From assembly GCA_003427395.1 (NCBI GenBank), contig BFEA01000083.1:676421-740420 (forward strand): a stretch of 64,000 nt of DNA, read 5' to 3'. Source of the stretch: Chara braunii (Eukaryota > Streptophyta > Charophyceae > Charales > Characeae). Under the pieces are notes generated by a model, which saw nothing but the letters and a program-made list of their open reading frames with translations, was not told the DNA's origin and did not search any database. This document shows, one piece after another, positions 44,778 to 55,894 of the stretch; within the stretch, counting starts at the first letter, position 1, and each line of letters starts with the position of its first letter. The translations under genes were made by a program, and so were the position numbers.

Positions 44778-45693
44778 GGCCAAGGCCCCGATGAGCCCCT
44801 TTTTGGCTCTCTTATGCAGCACGTCGGCCGCCCTAAGTGAAGGCAGGCTCGACGAGGGCCTGAGGGTCCCTATTTCGGTCACCGCGCAATTGTGGAAAAT
44901 TCAGGTAGTTGCGCAGCGCCAGTTGGTTGAAGAGCACCCAGGCCTAGGCTGCTGTTTGCATGTATGGAAGGCAGGCCCTGGGCTGGATACGGGATATGGG
45001 CCAAACACAGGCCGAGGACAGTTGGGCACAAGTAACCACCGCCCTGGGCCTGATTCGTTTGGATTGGGCCTCAGCCTATCGGGGCCTACCGGAAGCTTTT
45101 TGGGACAGGCCCAGCGCAGCAGCAGGCAGGCCACTTCCATATAGCAAAGGGCCTGCCTCCGCACTGGACATTCGGGTGCTGGCTGCATGTTGCGCAAGCG
45201 CTGCTGCGTTGATGCTGGCTAGCGCTCACACGCTCACGAGCGAGCTGGAAGGAGCAGGCAGCCATAGCCGAGCTGCACTGCAGGGAGCTAGGTGAGGCGC
45301 AGGGTGGTCTTTGGGTGCATGTGGCATCTGTGTTGGGGAACAAGGTTGTGAGTGAAGCAAGAGACATAGCTGGTGCTGGAAGCATGCGGCATTGACCGCT
45401 ATCTCCTCGTACTTCGGGAGAGCTGTTGTCGTCATCTTCGACATTGTATAGGCTAGATAGGATCTGCCATCTGTAGTCTGGGCGCCGAGCGCCGGATAGG
45501 ATATCAACATTGGTTTTTTGTTGATGATGATGATGAGACTATTCCAGCATTGTCAATTATGAGCTTTTGGTGCGCTCTTATTTGGTGAAACTCGTAATGC
45601 AATTCTGTTGTTGGTTCGAGGTCACAACTATCTGGTCTTATGTGTTTGATGCTGTTTGATTGCTGAAGTCCGCTATTGCTCATCTTCCTTGTA
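44773..45693 (+). repeat. 3' LTR of the chromovirus
   Basis: Matches the 5' LTR from TGTGAGGCC to CTTCCTTGTA; the final CA has become TA. It is followed by TCTCTCTC and then the sequence gap. Confidence 0.9.
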
Positions 45694-45701
45694 TCTCTCT
45701 C

Positions 45702-45878
45702 NNNNNNNNNNNNNNNNNNNNNNNNNNNNNNNNNNNNNNNNNNNNNNNNNNNNNNNNNNNNNNNNNNNNNNNNNNNNNNNNNNNNNNNNNNNNNNNNNNN
45801 NNNNNNNNNNNNNNNNNNNNNNNNNNNNNNNNNNNNNNNNNNNNNNNNNNNNNNNNNNNNNNNNNNNNNNNNNNNNNN
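45702..45878. other. Assembly gap, 177 N
   Basis: The gap falls between a TC-rich and a CA-rich microsatellite, so it probably hides simple repeat. Reading frames across it are meaningless. Confidence 0.99.
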
Positions 45879-46000
45879 CACACACACACACACAAACACA
45901 CACATACACACACACAACAAACAAACAAACAAACAAACAATTAAAAAAAACAAGTGTATATTTCCATAAACAAACAAGAAAAAACAAGTGTATATTTCCA
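45879..46000. repeat. (CA)n, (CAAA)n and a 38-40 bp direct repeat
   Basis: (CA)n with interruptions to about 45,917, then AACAAACAAACAAAC. The segment AACAAGTGTATATTTCCAT occurs twice, about 35-40 bases apart. Confidence 0.85.
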
Positions 46001-46076
46001 TGTCAAGCCGTAGATTCATTCGATTTTCCTCATCCTATAGATGAAAGTACCATGACGCCAACCACGATGTTGAAGG

Positions 46077-46124
<48 letters not shown>

Positions 46125-46135
46125 CACACACACTC
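45930..46135 (-). repeat. Inverted, diverged copy of the 11.1-11.6 kb unit
   Basis: Read on the minus strand it has GGC..CATGGTACTTTCA, a short spacer, AAATCGAATGAATCTACGGC and CATGGAAATATACAC, in the order seen at about 11,203-11,265. (CT)n and (CA)n at 46,079-46,132 correspond to the (GT)n(GA)n of the array. Confidence 0.7.
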
Positions 46136-46157
46136 CGCTATCTCTTGCCGCTATATG

Positions 46158-46480
46158 TCCCCCCCCCCAACCTCTTGGCACGTGCCCTCTCTCTGTCTCC
46201 CTCTGTCTCCCTCTGTCTCCCTCTCTCTCCCTCGCGCCCTCTCACCATGCACGTTATATCTGCCGAATGAATGTGAGAGTCTCTCTCTCTCATGCAAAAA
46301 TAAAAGAGAGAGGGAGAGGAAGAGAAAAAAAGAGAGACAGGTACATTCTTCATTTTTTATTTATTTATTTATTTTTGTTTTTTTTGTTTGCACTCAACAT
46401 TTCTCACTCCTGCCTTCGTCTTTGCTCCCCCTCCACGGTCGCAACATAGCTATGGCGGGTCCACTTGAGCAAGGCGTGGG
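46158..46480. repeat. C10, TCTGTCTCCC repeats and purine tracts
   Basis: A C-run near 46,160-46,168, a 10-bp TCTGTCTCCC repeat at about 46,191-46,236, and GAGAGGGAGAGG-type purine tracts to about 46,340. No gene. Confidence 0.75.
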
Positions 46481-46960
46481 TCGGCCAAGGAGATGGAGGA
46501 GGGAGAGGGTGCGAGGTGGTTGGCTATGGCTGATGGGTGAAGGAGGAAGGAGGAAGGTGATGCGAGGTGGTTGGCTATGGTGGACTGGTGAAGGAGATGG
46601 CGGAGAAGGATGATGTGATGTGGTTGGCTATGGTGGATGGGTGAAGGAGATGGAGGAAGATGATATGAGTTGGTGGGCTATGGTGGATGGGTGAAGGAGA
46701 TGGAGGAAGAGGAGGATATGAGGTGGTTGGCTATGGTGAATGGGTGAAGGAGATGGAGGAGGGAGATGGTGTGAGGTGGTTTGCTATGGTGGATGGCTGA
46801 TCGAGATGGGGGAGGAAGATGATGTGCGGTGGTTGGCTATGGTGGATGGGTGAAGGAGATGGAGGTGGAGGGGGTGTGATGTAGTTGGCTATGGTGGATG
46901 GGTGAAGCAGATGGAGGTAGGGGGAGATGTGAGGTGGTTGACCATAGCGGATGGGTGGAG
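46480..46960. repeat. Minisatellite of about 55-60 bp, 8-9 copies
   Basis: Unit core GGTGAAGGAGATGGAGGAGG, then a GATG.TG.GAGGTGG block and TTGGCTATGGTGGATGG. Copies vary in length. The minus frame at 46,731-47,057 is a repeat translation. Confidence 0.9.
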
Positions 46961-46999
46961 GAGACGAAGGGGGAAGAAGGTGCAAGGTGGCCCGGCGCC

Positions 47000-47340
47000 C
47001 CTCCCTATTCCTAAGTGTCTGTCCCACCTTCCTAGAGTTACCTCGGGGTCCGGACATTAAAAAAACTCAGTCCTACAGAAAACAGACTTGCAACAGACAC
47101 GCAGTTTTGCAGAAAACATAGATTTGTAAAAAACACAGATTGTCGAAAAACTCAGATTTTGCATATTTTCGTTTTTGTCAATATCCAAGAGGCCGGAGAG
47201 CCGAGAAACAATGACTTGTATTTGACGGCCTAAACGGTGTCCGATGCCCACGTGACTCGGCGGACCCTATACCTTATGGAAGAGCCCCATAAAGTTGACC
47301 GGATTTTATCGTCACTTGCCCCTACTTGCTTGTTTCGGGC
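47000..47340. other. No gene; short degenerate repeats
   Basis: Phrases of the kind CAGAAAACA.A.ATTTG recur around 47,070-47,160. Nothing else is recognised. Confidence 0.4.
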
Positions 47341-50280
47341 ATCGCTATGATGACTAACAAGATTGAACTGGGACATCATCAAGTAAAAAATGGGTGAAAA
47401 ACATGAGTGAGACTCGACCAATCACATGCATGTAGCTATGGAAGCAATCAAGGATGAACCAAAACATCATCAAGTGAAAGATGAGTGAAACACACAAGTG
47501 ATACTCGATCAAACACACACATGGAGCAATAGGGTCAACCAAGATTGAATCGGATCATCATTATGTGACAGACGAGTGAAATACACAAGCGAGACTAGAT
47601 CAAACACATACATGGAGCTACGGAACCAAACAAGTTTGAACCGGAACATCATCAAATGGAAGATGGACCGAAGCCGTGAGTGAGACTAGACTAAATATAT
47701 GTATGTAACTATGGAGGCTAACAAGATTGAACCGGAACATCATCAAGTGAAAGATGAGTGAGACTAGACCAATCGCACGCATGTAGTTATGGAAGCAACC
47801 AAGTTTGAACCGGAACATCATCAATTGAAAGGTGGGTGAACAGATGGGTCAGAGTCCGTCAGACTTAGACTACACACATGCAAGCAGTTATGAAAGTCAA
47901 CAAGATTGGTCGGATCATCATCAAATGAAAGATGAGCGAACACATGAGTGAGACTAGACCAAACACATGCCTATGGAGGCTAACAAGATTGAATCATCAA
48001 AAAGCATAAGTGAGACAGATCAATCACATGCATGTGGCTATGGAAGCAATCAAGGATGAACCGGAACATCATGAAGTGGAAGATGAGTGAAACACACAAG
48101 TGATACTAGATCAAACACACACATGGAGCAATAGGGTCAACCAAGAGTGAATCGGATCATCATCATGTGAGAGATGAGTGAAATATATAAGGGAGACTAT
48201 GTCAAACACATCCATGGAGCTATGGAAGCAAACAGGTTTGAACCGGAACATCATCAAGCGAAAGATGAAGCGAACACATGAGATTAAACACATGCATGTA
48301 ACTATGGACGCTAACAAGATTAAACCGAAACATCATCAAGTGAAAGATGAGTGAGAGCATGAGCGAGACAAGACCAATCACATGCATGTAGCTGTGGAAG
48401 CAATCGAACCAGAACATCATCGAGTGGAAGACGAGTTAAATACACAAGACAAGCTTAGATACAACACATGCATGCGCAGTGGAAGATGAGTGAAGTACAT
48501 GAGCGAGACTAGCTCAAACATGCGCATGAAGCCATCGAAGCATACAAGATTGAATCGGAACATCACTATGTGAGAGATGGATGATACACATGAGTGACAC
48601 TAGCTCAAACATGTGCATGAACCCACGGAAGGAAATGAGGACAAGTTGGAACATCAATATGTCAAAGATGGATAATACACATGAGTGAGACTAACTCAAA
48701 CATGTGTATGAAGCCATGAAAGCAAACAAGGATGAATCGTAACATCACTATATGCGAGATGGATGATACGCGTGAGTGAGACTAACTCAATCATGTGCAT
48801 GAAGCCATGAAAGCAAACAATAATCAATCGGAACATCACCATGTGAGAGATGGATAACACACATGTGTGAGACTAGCTCAAACATGGGCACGACTCCATG
48901 GAAGTAAACAAGATTGAATCGGAGCATCACCATGTGAGAGATGAAAGCAAACAAGGATGAGTCGGAACATCACTATGTGAGAGATAGATGATACACATGA
49001 GTGAGACTAGCTCAAATATGCATAAGAAGCAATGAAAGCAAACAAGAATGAATCGGAAAATCACTATGTGAGAGATGGATGATACACATGAGTGAGACTA
49101 ACTAAATCATGTGCATGAACGTCATGGAAGTAAACAAAAATGAATCGGAACATCAACTTGTGAGAGATGGATGATACACATGAGTGAGATTAACTCAAAC
49201 ATGACCATTACTCCATGAAAGTAAACAAAATTGAATCGGAGCATCACCATGTAAGAGATGAATAATACACATGAGTAAGACTAGCTTAAACATGTGCATG
49301 AAGTCATAAAAGCAAATAACGATGAATCGAAAAATCACTATGTTAGAGATGGATGATATACATGAATAAGACTAACTCAAACATGTGCATGAAGCCATGG
49401 AAGCAAACGAGAACGAAGCGGAACATCACTATGTGAGAGATGGATGATACATATGAGTGAGACTAACTCAAACATAAGCATGACTCCATGGAAGAAAACA
49501 AGATTGAATCGAAGCATCACCATGTGAGACTAGCTTAAACATGGGCACAGATGCATGGAAGCAAACAAGATCGAATCGGAGCATCACCATGTGAGAGATG
49601 GATGATACACATGAGTGAGACATTTGCATGAAGCCATGGAAGCAAACAAGGATGAGTCGGAACATCACTATGTGCGAGATGGATGATACATATGATTGAG
49701 ACTAGCTCAAACATGTGTATGAAGTCATGAAAGCAAACAAGGATGAAGCGGAACATCACTATGTGAGAGATGAATGATACACAAGAGTGACACTAGCTCA
49801 AACATAGGCACGACTCCCTGAAAAGCAAATACGATCGAATCGGAGCATCACTATGCGAGAGACGCATGACACATGAGTGAGACTTAAACATGTGCATGAA
49901 GCTATGAAAGGAAATAAGAATGAATCGAAAAATCACCATGTGAGAGATGGATGATACACATTAGTGAGACTAACTCAAACATATGCATGACTCCATGAAA
50001 GCAAATACCATCGAATCGAAGCATCACCATATAAGAGACGGATGACACGTGAGCGAGACTTAATCATGCGCATGAAGCCATGAAAGCAAGCAATGATGAA
50101 TCAGAACATCACTATTTGAGAGATGGATGATACATATGAGTGAGACTAACTCAAACATGTGCATCATTCGATGGAAGCAAACAAAATTGAATTGAAGCAT
50201 CACCATGTGAGAGATGAGCTATACACATGAGTGAGACTTGCTCAAACACATGCATGAAGCTCATGACAGTTCTTTCTGCA
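47341..50280. repeat. Satellite array, period about 91 bp, roughly 32 copies
   Basis: Unit pieces in order: AACAAGATTGAATCGGAACA, TCACTATGTGAGAGATGGAT, GATACACATGAGTGAGACTA, GCTCAAACATGTGCATGAAG, CCATGGAAGC. The left half (to about 48,500) is a variant type with CATCATCAAGTGAAAGATGA; the right half has CATCACTATGTGAGAGATGG. So there are two subfamilies side by side. Frames in it are shadows. Confidence 0.95.
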
Positions 50281-50343
50281 ATATGTATATGAATTAGTTG
50301 CCTGAAAGGAGAATAAGCATGTCTACCCCACTTCGTGGCCTTA

Positions 50344-50401
50344 TGGGTGTAGCAGGATTTGAACTTGCGATCATTAGGTTAAAAACCCAATGCTCTACCA
50401 A
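50344..50401 (-). tRNA. tRNA-Lys(UUU) pseudogene, mitochondrial type, 5' end missing
   Basis: On the minus strand it reads TTGGTAGAGCA (end of the D arm), an anticodon stem TTGGG/CCTAA with the seven-base loop TTTTTAA and anticodon TTT, a T arm with loop TTCAAAT, and the 3' acceptor strand TACACCC-A. This follows plant mitochondrial tRNA-Lys rather than the nuclear gene. The 5' acceptor strand GGGTGTA and the first part of the D arm are replaced by satellite sequence (AATCTTG). It cannot fold fully and is a nuclear copy of mitochondrial DNA or a tRNA fragment. Confidence 0.8.
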
Positions 50402-50640
50402 CAAGATTGGTCTGAAACATCATTACGTGAAGATATGGACAATGTAAGAGGAAAAAATCACCTAAACACTAGAATGAGTGATGGCCAAAACAATGATTTA
50501 CCTCCAAGTGGAGAAGGTCAAATATGGAGGAAAATTTAAAATCACAAAGTACCAAGTGGCGATTTATCATGGAGTGGTGAAATTGTCATTATAGAGACAA
50601 TTCGTAGTGGAGGGGCTACTTCCTACCTTTTCTACGCTTG
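50402..50640. other. End of satellite and unique sequence
   Basis: Begins with a last satellite piece (ACAAGATTGG..AACATCATTACGTGAA). No gene seen. Confidence 0.5.
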
Positions 50641-50960
50641 GGATGTTAGCTGTGGAGAAAAGGAAGAAGGATGAAGATGGGGGGGGAGGAGAGGATAGGT
50701 GAGGTTTAAGGAGAGGAGAAGAAAAAAAAATAATAGAAGAAGAAAATAGGAGGAGAATGAAGAGGAGGATGAAATAGGAGGGGAGGAGGAAAGAGAGGAA
50801 GGAAGAGAAGAAAAATAAGAAGGGGAAAAAAAAGGCGAAGACGAAGAATAATAAGAAGAAAGAAAAAAAAAAAAAAAAAAGAGGAAGATGAAGAAGAAGA
50901 AGGAGATGAAGAAAAAGAAGAAGAAGAAGAAGAAGAAGTGGAAGAAGAAGGAGAACACTT
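50640..50960. repeat. Purine tract rich in GAA/GGA
   Basis: Over 300 bases almost wholly A and G on the plus strand, with (GAA)n at about 50,881-50,950 and an A-run near 50,862-50,880. The Phe/Ser/Leu-rich minus frames are translations of it. Confidence 0.9.
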
Positions 50961-51800
50961 TCTCCTACTCTCACTCACTAGTAAAAGTTAATAAAGAAGT
51001 TAATCCTCTCATTTTGCGCATCTTCTTCATCAGACATTGCATGAATCACAGAACCTGCACTCGAAAAAAGGTAATGTTTTAAAAAGAGCATGGTTCATAA
51101 GATGAAATACACTCACAGAATAATTGAAGATACCACAAGCGAATACCAAATAACCTAATTGGCTACACCAGAAAACTTTTGGGTCGGCGTCGTTATCTTC
51201 ATCAACTTCAACATCCGTCTCCACTACCAAAAAAACTCAGCGAGGTCGGTCGCTTCATGAGGGTTTCATCATTGCTTTTCCACCCACAATGCGCTACCAC
51301 GACGCGACTTTCTTCATTCCAATCAAAATACAAAAATTTAGTTAGCTGCGCGTATTTATTTCATTACTACGAAGTTCCATCTCCGCTCGAAATTCACGGG
51401 CACAGACTTAGTGTCATTTGATGAGTAACCAAAAGTAACGGAGAAAGATATTTATGGTTCTCTTCTTCCTCAAACAGTCTGTCTCTCACTCTCACAGCCT
51501 GAGGGCTATGGCAGATCACCTATTGGGCCAACACCACCTTTACTAGCCTCAGTAGTCACTCCCAGCAGCCTACAGCCTCCCTCAAGCCTCTAGACTGACA
51601 GTGGTTCCCCTCCTCTCACTCCAAGGGAGTGAAGTGCTCTCATGAGCTCACTTGGGCAACATAAACTCTCCTCATGCAAATGCGAATGTGGCGGACTGCT
51701 CCCCCAGCTTGGCTGAAACCAGTACTCCGGCCCATGAGCCTCCTCATGTGTCTCAAGGTGAACCGAGGTACCCCTATGGTTAATTTTCACCACTAGTCCT
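50961..51800. other. No gene recognised
   Basis: Short frames on both strands without a domain (for example minus 51,030-51,230). A CT-rich region lies at 51,460-51,650. Confidence 0.4.
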
Positions 51801-51808
51801 GAGCCCCA

Positions 51809-52880
51809 TTTTGGCCAAGTATATGCAGTCCGAGTGGTTGGTACCAACTCGGACTGCCTCTTGGGCTTCCTCATACCTCTATTTCATTTTTCGGTGTTGC
51901 CCCCTTGAGTCGAAATGTTCAAGGGGCAGCCTTACTTGAAAGAAAAAAACCTTGTGGACTTTTTTTTTTTTTTCTGATTCTATTCCATTTTGAGTAGGCC
52001 GAGGTATTTTCCCATGCCTCGGTGTTATCTCAGCCTTTGATCTGGCTGAGATCCAAGACCAGCAATATCCCGAGCTACCCCCAAGTGGGCCTTACTTCAA
52101 TTTTGAGCCCCGAGGCTCACTTTTTTAATTTTTGGTGCATCTGACACTCCTTTTGGGTCAAATGCACAGTTTTGTTCTTTTCTCTTTTTTTTTTCTTTCC
52201 ATTTTGGGCTGCCAACTCATTCCGGAATTGGTCGTTTGAGTTGGCCCCACAAATAACGACTATATCCTCTCCTCCATGGATCTGAATGAATCTCAGATCC
52301 ATGACCCAAACAAAAATCGGTCTTTTTTTTTTTTTTTTTTTTTTTTTGCCTTTTCAATTCAAATAGAAGATGATGCCCCAAGAGGCTTATCTTTGCAATC
52401 CGGATTGCCCTCCACCAAACCTGGAGGCATGAGGTCACATTAGGGGTCTGTCAATCCCTACTGTGTCAGTCCTAACTGGCAGACACATCCTCCTCCATCC
52501 TTTTCTTCCTTTTTGTCTCATCCTCTTTTTTTTTTTTTTTTTTTTTTTTATCTGCTGTGCCAAGTGTCAGGCAATTGTGGATTTTTTTTCTAGGCCACGA
52601 ATCTTCATCTATGGTCAGATTCAGAGCCAGAAGTTGTCCATTGCATCTCGGATTGCAGTAATGAAGCCCCCACACTCATAAGGGCTTCATTTTGTCTCCG
52701 GTATTCTCCATTTTTAACCTCCTTTGCTCCGATTTTCTCTTGGCAGCCTATTTTTTGCATTGAGCCCCTTGGGGCTTTATTTTCTCATGTGTTGGTAGTC
52801 CGAGATATCTCCGACTGCTGGGCAGTCCTCCCATCACCATTTTCCTCCCTTTTTTGCCCCATAACACCTTCTACCTTAGC
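51809..52880. repeat. Direct repeat A, copy 1 (about 1.1 kb)
   Basis: Matches 60,731-61,815 from ATGCAGTCCGAGTGGTTGGT to GCAGTCCTCCCATCACC. Shared landmarks are CATTTTGAGTAG, ATCTCAGCC and CCGGATTGCCCTCCACCAAA. It may be part of an LTR, since it is pyrimidine-rich and non-coding and one copy sits alone inside an integrase gene. Poly(T) runs lie at 52,321-52,347 and near 52,527-52,550. Confidence 0.85.
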
Positions 52881-53749
52881 CCATTTAGTTCTTGCACAAT
52901 AGTGACTAATATTTTTCACCGTCAAAATCTTGATTTTGACGGTGCCACTTGTTTTGCACGTTCACCCTTCATGCACGTCTGCAATTTTTCTTGGGACACT
53001 TAAGTCCCCATCACTCACCCCGTACTAATTTCATTATCTAAATCCTCCGGTAGCACTGCCGGCGCATGTCTCAATTTTCAATTACTTTTATTTGGGCCCA
53101 TCTAGTCTCCGACGTCGTTCCCAGTGACGTCCCATTTTTATTTGGGACTCATTAGTCTTCAGCAGCCCCCATTTCTGCTTTCCATGTGGTCTCAAGTGTC
53201 TTGATCATTTTCAGCCGCGAGATTCATGATCTCGCGGCTGCCATTTACCGTTTCCATTCACCCCAACCCCGAGACACTCTTTTCTAGTGTCTTGGGTGTG
53301 CCAAGGTTCATTTTCTCTCGGCCTAGGCATCCCCATGCAGCCCGTTATTTCTCGGACTGCCATAATGGTAATTTTCCTAGCCTCATTGCCCTACAACTTG
53401 TCCCAAATTAAAACAAAATGAAACCGTCGTTTTCCAAGTGCATCCGGGTTGAATGTTGGCTCCGGATGTACCAAAAACACAATCTGTTGTATCTCGATTG
53501 CATGAGGCTTTCATTTCTTTAATTTTCTTTGCAAAATCAAGAGAAAATCAAGATACTTTGTAACCGACATATCCCAGGATGTATCTGGTAACGGATGTAC
53601 CTCCCAAGTGGTCGTTTTTTTATCGTTAGTGCTCTTTTTTTTTTTTCTTTTTTTTTCTATTTCTTTTTTTCTTCAAATCTGAACATTATGGACTTGCCTG
53701 TCCCTACCGGCGGCCAACTCACTCCCTCCCTCTCATTCTTTTGTCTCAT

Positions 53750-53832
<83 letters not shown>

Positions 53833-54110
53833 CATGTCAAGTGTCAACTAGTTGTGGCTCTTTTTATAGGCCCAACCTCTTCGTTTTGGACCTTCCTATG
53901 GCCAAGATGCAGTCTATTATTTCTCGGACTGCAACTGTGGCTCCCCCATGCTCATACAAGCCTCATTTTGCCTCTATTTCCTCCAAATTGTGACCCCTCC
54001 TACTCCGGATTTTCTCTCGGAGGCCTATTTTTTACATGGAGCATCTTTGGGCTCCATTTTCATCAAGATGGCTGATCCGTGATATTTCGGATTGCTGCAG
54101 TGCCTCTCTC
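52445..54110. repeat. Local duplication with two related blocks of about 400 bp
   Basis: 52,445-52,830 and about 53,690-54,100 share the order: cleavage-like CTCAT-T-run, AGTGTCA, CGGACTGCA/CGGATTGCA, TGGCTCCCCCA/AAGCCCCCACA-CTCAT, CGGATTTTCTC/CGATTTTCTC, and GAGCC/GGAGC..TGGG.CT. This points to an old tandem duplication with a spacer of about 0.8 kb that holds no gene. Confidence 0.65.
53752..53830. repeat. Homopolymer T79
   Basis: 79 uninterrupted T, very long for assembled genomic DNA. Confidence 0.97.
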
Positions 54111-54294
54111 CTCAAATTTTTTTATTTTATTTTCTTTTTTGGTCCTCCCGTTTGCTTCCACTATTGCTTGCACTAGTGATGCTAATATTCTTGGCGGTAA
54201 AGATCTTGATCTTGACGGTGCGAATATTTCTTTCTCGTGGTCCTCCATAATTTTTCTTTGGGATATCACAAGTCCTCGCCACTTGTGCCACGCT

Positions 54295-54390
54295 AGTCCC
54301 TAACACTTGTTCCGCCAGGGGTCCCACCGACATTTGTTCCGCTGGTGGCCCCGTCGGTACTTGTCCTGCCAGTGGTCGCGCCGACACTTG
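54295..54390. repeat. 27-bp tandem repeat, 3-4 copies
   Basis: Units of the form ACTTGTTCCGCCAGGGGTCC-CACCGAC. The period is a multiple of three, so the minus frame across it shows a 9-residue repeat. Confidence 0.85.
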
Positions 54391-55894
54391 TCCCAAAATA
54401 CGATTATTTTTACTTGGCCGCCTACAGTCTCCGGCACCTTTCCTCACAGTGTCCTGGTTTCTCTTGGCGTTTCTTACCCTATGGTGGCCCCATTTTCTTG
54501 GCATTTTTCATGTCCCACGCGCACCGGGCTTTCTGGCCGCGGAACCTTTACTCTCGTGGTTCCCGTCAGTTGCCGCGGGCGGCCCCCATGCTAGGGCCTT
54601 TTCTTTTCTAGTGTCTTGTGGCCATCAATGTTCTCTTTTCTATGGTCTCGGTTTGTAGACCACCGCGTCCTTTTGCTTGGCTCATGACCTTTTGACCCTT
54701 CTCATGCCGAATTCTGACGGCCTCCTCGGCCTCATGCTGCTTTCTTATTTGCTGGTGTTCTCACACTATTTTGTTGACGTTATTGATTTTTTTCATCCTG
54801 CGGTGTTCAACCCAGGGTATTGTTTTTTTCGACGATCCTCCTTCTTTTGAGAAAGGGGATCGCCTTTACTATTCTCTTGCGATCTTTTGCCGCTTGCCAT
54901 TCTAGTAATATATTTTTGGCCCAATGGGCATCTTCTAGATTCCTAGGGGCGGACACTCATGCCTTAGCCCTCCATACTTGGTATTTCTTTTGCCTCCTAG
55001 TTTCTCTATCGCACACGTTTCTGCCATATACCATCTCTCAAGGGTCGGAACTTGTTTCGGGACCCACAGGTCCCGATACGTTCCCCCCACTCATTCGTGA
55101 TGTCCTCATCGCGCACCAGTCAGTAGTTAATGGGGGGAAAAGCGGTTCGGGGGGAGGTAGACAAGGGCGTGGGAGTGAGGTGAGATAGGTGGTTAGCTTG
55201 CCAGAGTCCTTTTCAGTTTTTTCGTTATTTCCTTTGCACTTTGTTTCTCTTTGGTCTATACAATGCATGTTTCCTTCCTAAGTTCGACCACCCCAATCCA
55301 TCATGTAATCACCTTTTCGGCCCGTGCAATTTGTGTTACCATTCCCATACTTAGTCATCTCAATATACCATGTAATGAAATTTTTGACCCGTGCAATTCG
55401 TATTACCATTCCCAAGCTTGACTGCCCTCCATGCATCAATTAATCTGTTTTTCGGACCATGCGTTCGCGAGCTAGGTCACTTTTCTCATTTTCCCCGCAC
55501 AATCAGAATCTTCTGATCTTCAAGCGACCCTTTTTACACTGACCTTATGTCTATTCGTGGTTAGTTGTTTTTCAAGTCTTGTTTGTTTCCCTCTTTTGGT
55601 CTTATTTTCAGCTCATCCAATCTCATTCTTATGCATTCCTTTTCCTTTTTACTGACTCTTCCTATATTTGGGCTCATTTTATGCTCTTGACCCTTTATCC
55701 GGCTTCTCGTGCTCATTATCAAGCATTCTTTCCTATGTTTTTTATGACCATTTTGCTAGGCCCTCCAACTCATGATCTTGTTACTTCTTGCAATCCCCCA
55801 GTTTGCTTTGCTAAGTTTCTCAGTACTCTCTTATACAATTTCTTATGTGGGTCATTTGGTCATTCAATCCGATTCTTCTAAAGTATATGTTCAG
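54391..55894. other. No gene recognised
   Basis: T/C-rich sequence with short hydrophobic frames on the plus strand, as expected from base composition. No domain. Confidence 0.45.

Larger units (their letters stand above)
11729..45693 (+). mobile_element. Ty3/gypsy chromovirus, complete but broken, carrying a nested 24-kb element
   Basis: The two LTRs share their sequence from TG(T/C)GAGGCCAAGGCCCCG to CATCTTCCTTG(C/T)A. An initiator tRNA-Met PBS follows the 5' LTR and a purine tract precedes the 3' LTR. Between them lie gag, protease, RT, RNase H, integrase and a chromodomain, the chromovirus order. Without the nested insert (13,211-37,208) the element is about 9.97 kb, a normal gypsy size. 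The flanking TCTCT on both sides is a possible target duplication but cannot be told from the surrounding microsatellite. Many stops and frameshifts, loss of catalytic residues and two further insertions show that it cannot move by itself. Confidence 0.9.

Noticed and set aside
11724-45698. TCTCT as a proven target duplication of the chromovirus
   Set aside because: The insertion lies in a (TC)n tract, so the match is not informative.
45656-46270. Frames of 86-204 codons across the gap
   Set aside because: They are mostly N and (CA)n.
47341-50280. Regularly spaced repeats as a CRISPR array
   Set aside because: The whole 91-bp unit is repeated, with no unique spacers, and the context is a eukaryotic nuclear satellite.
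50344-50401. Functional tRNA-Lys gene
   Set aside because: The 5' acceptor strand and the first half of the D arm are missing, so the cloverleaf cannot form.
50567-50978. Ser/Phe/Leu-rich frames on the minus strand
   Set aside because: Direct translation of a purine-rich tract in three phases.
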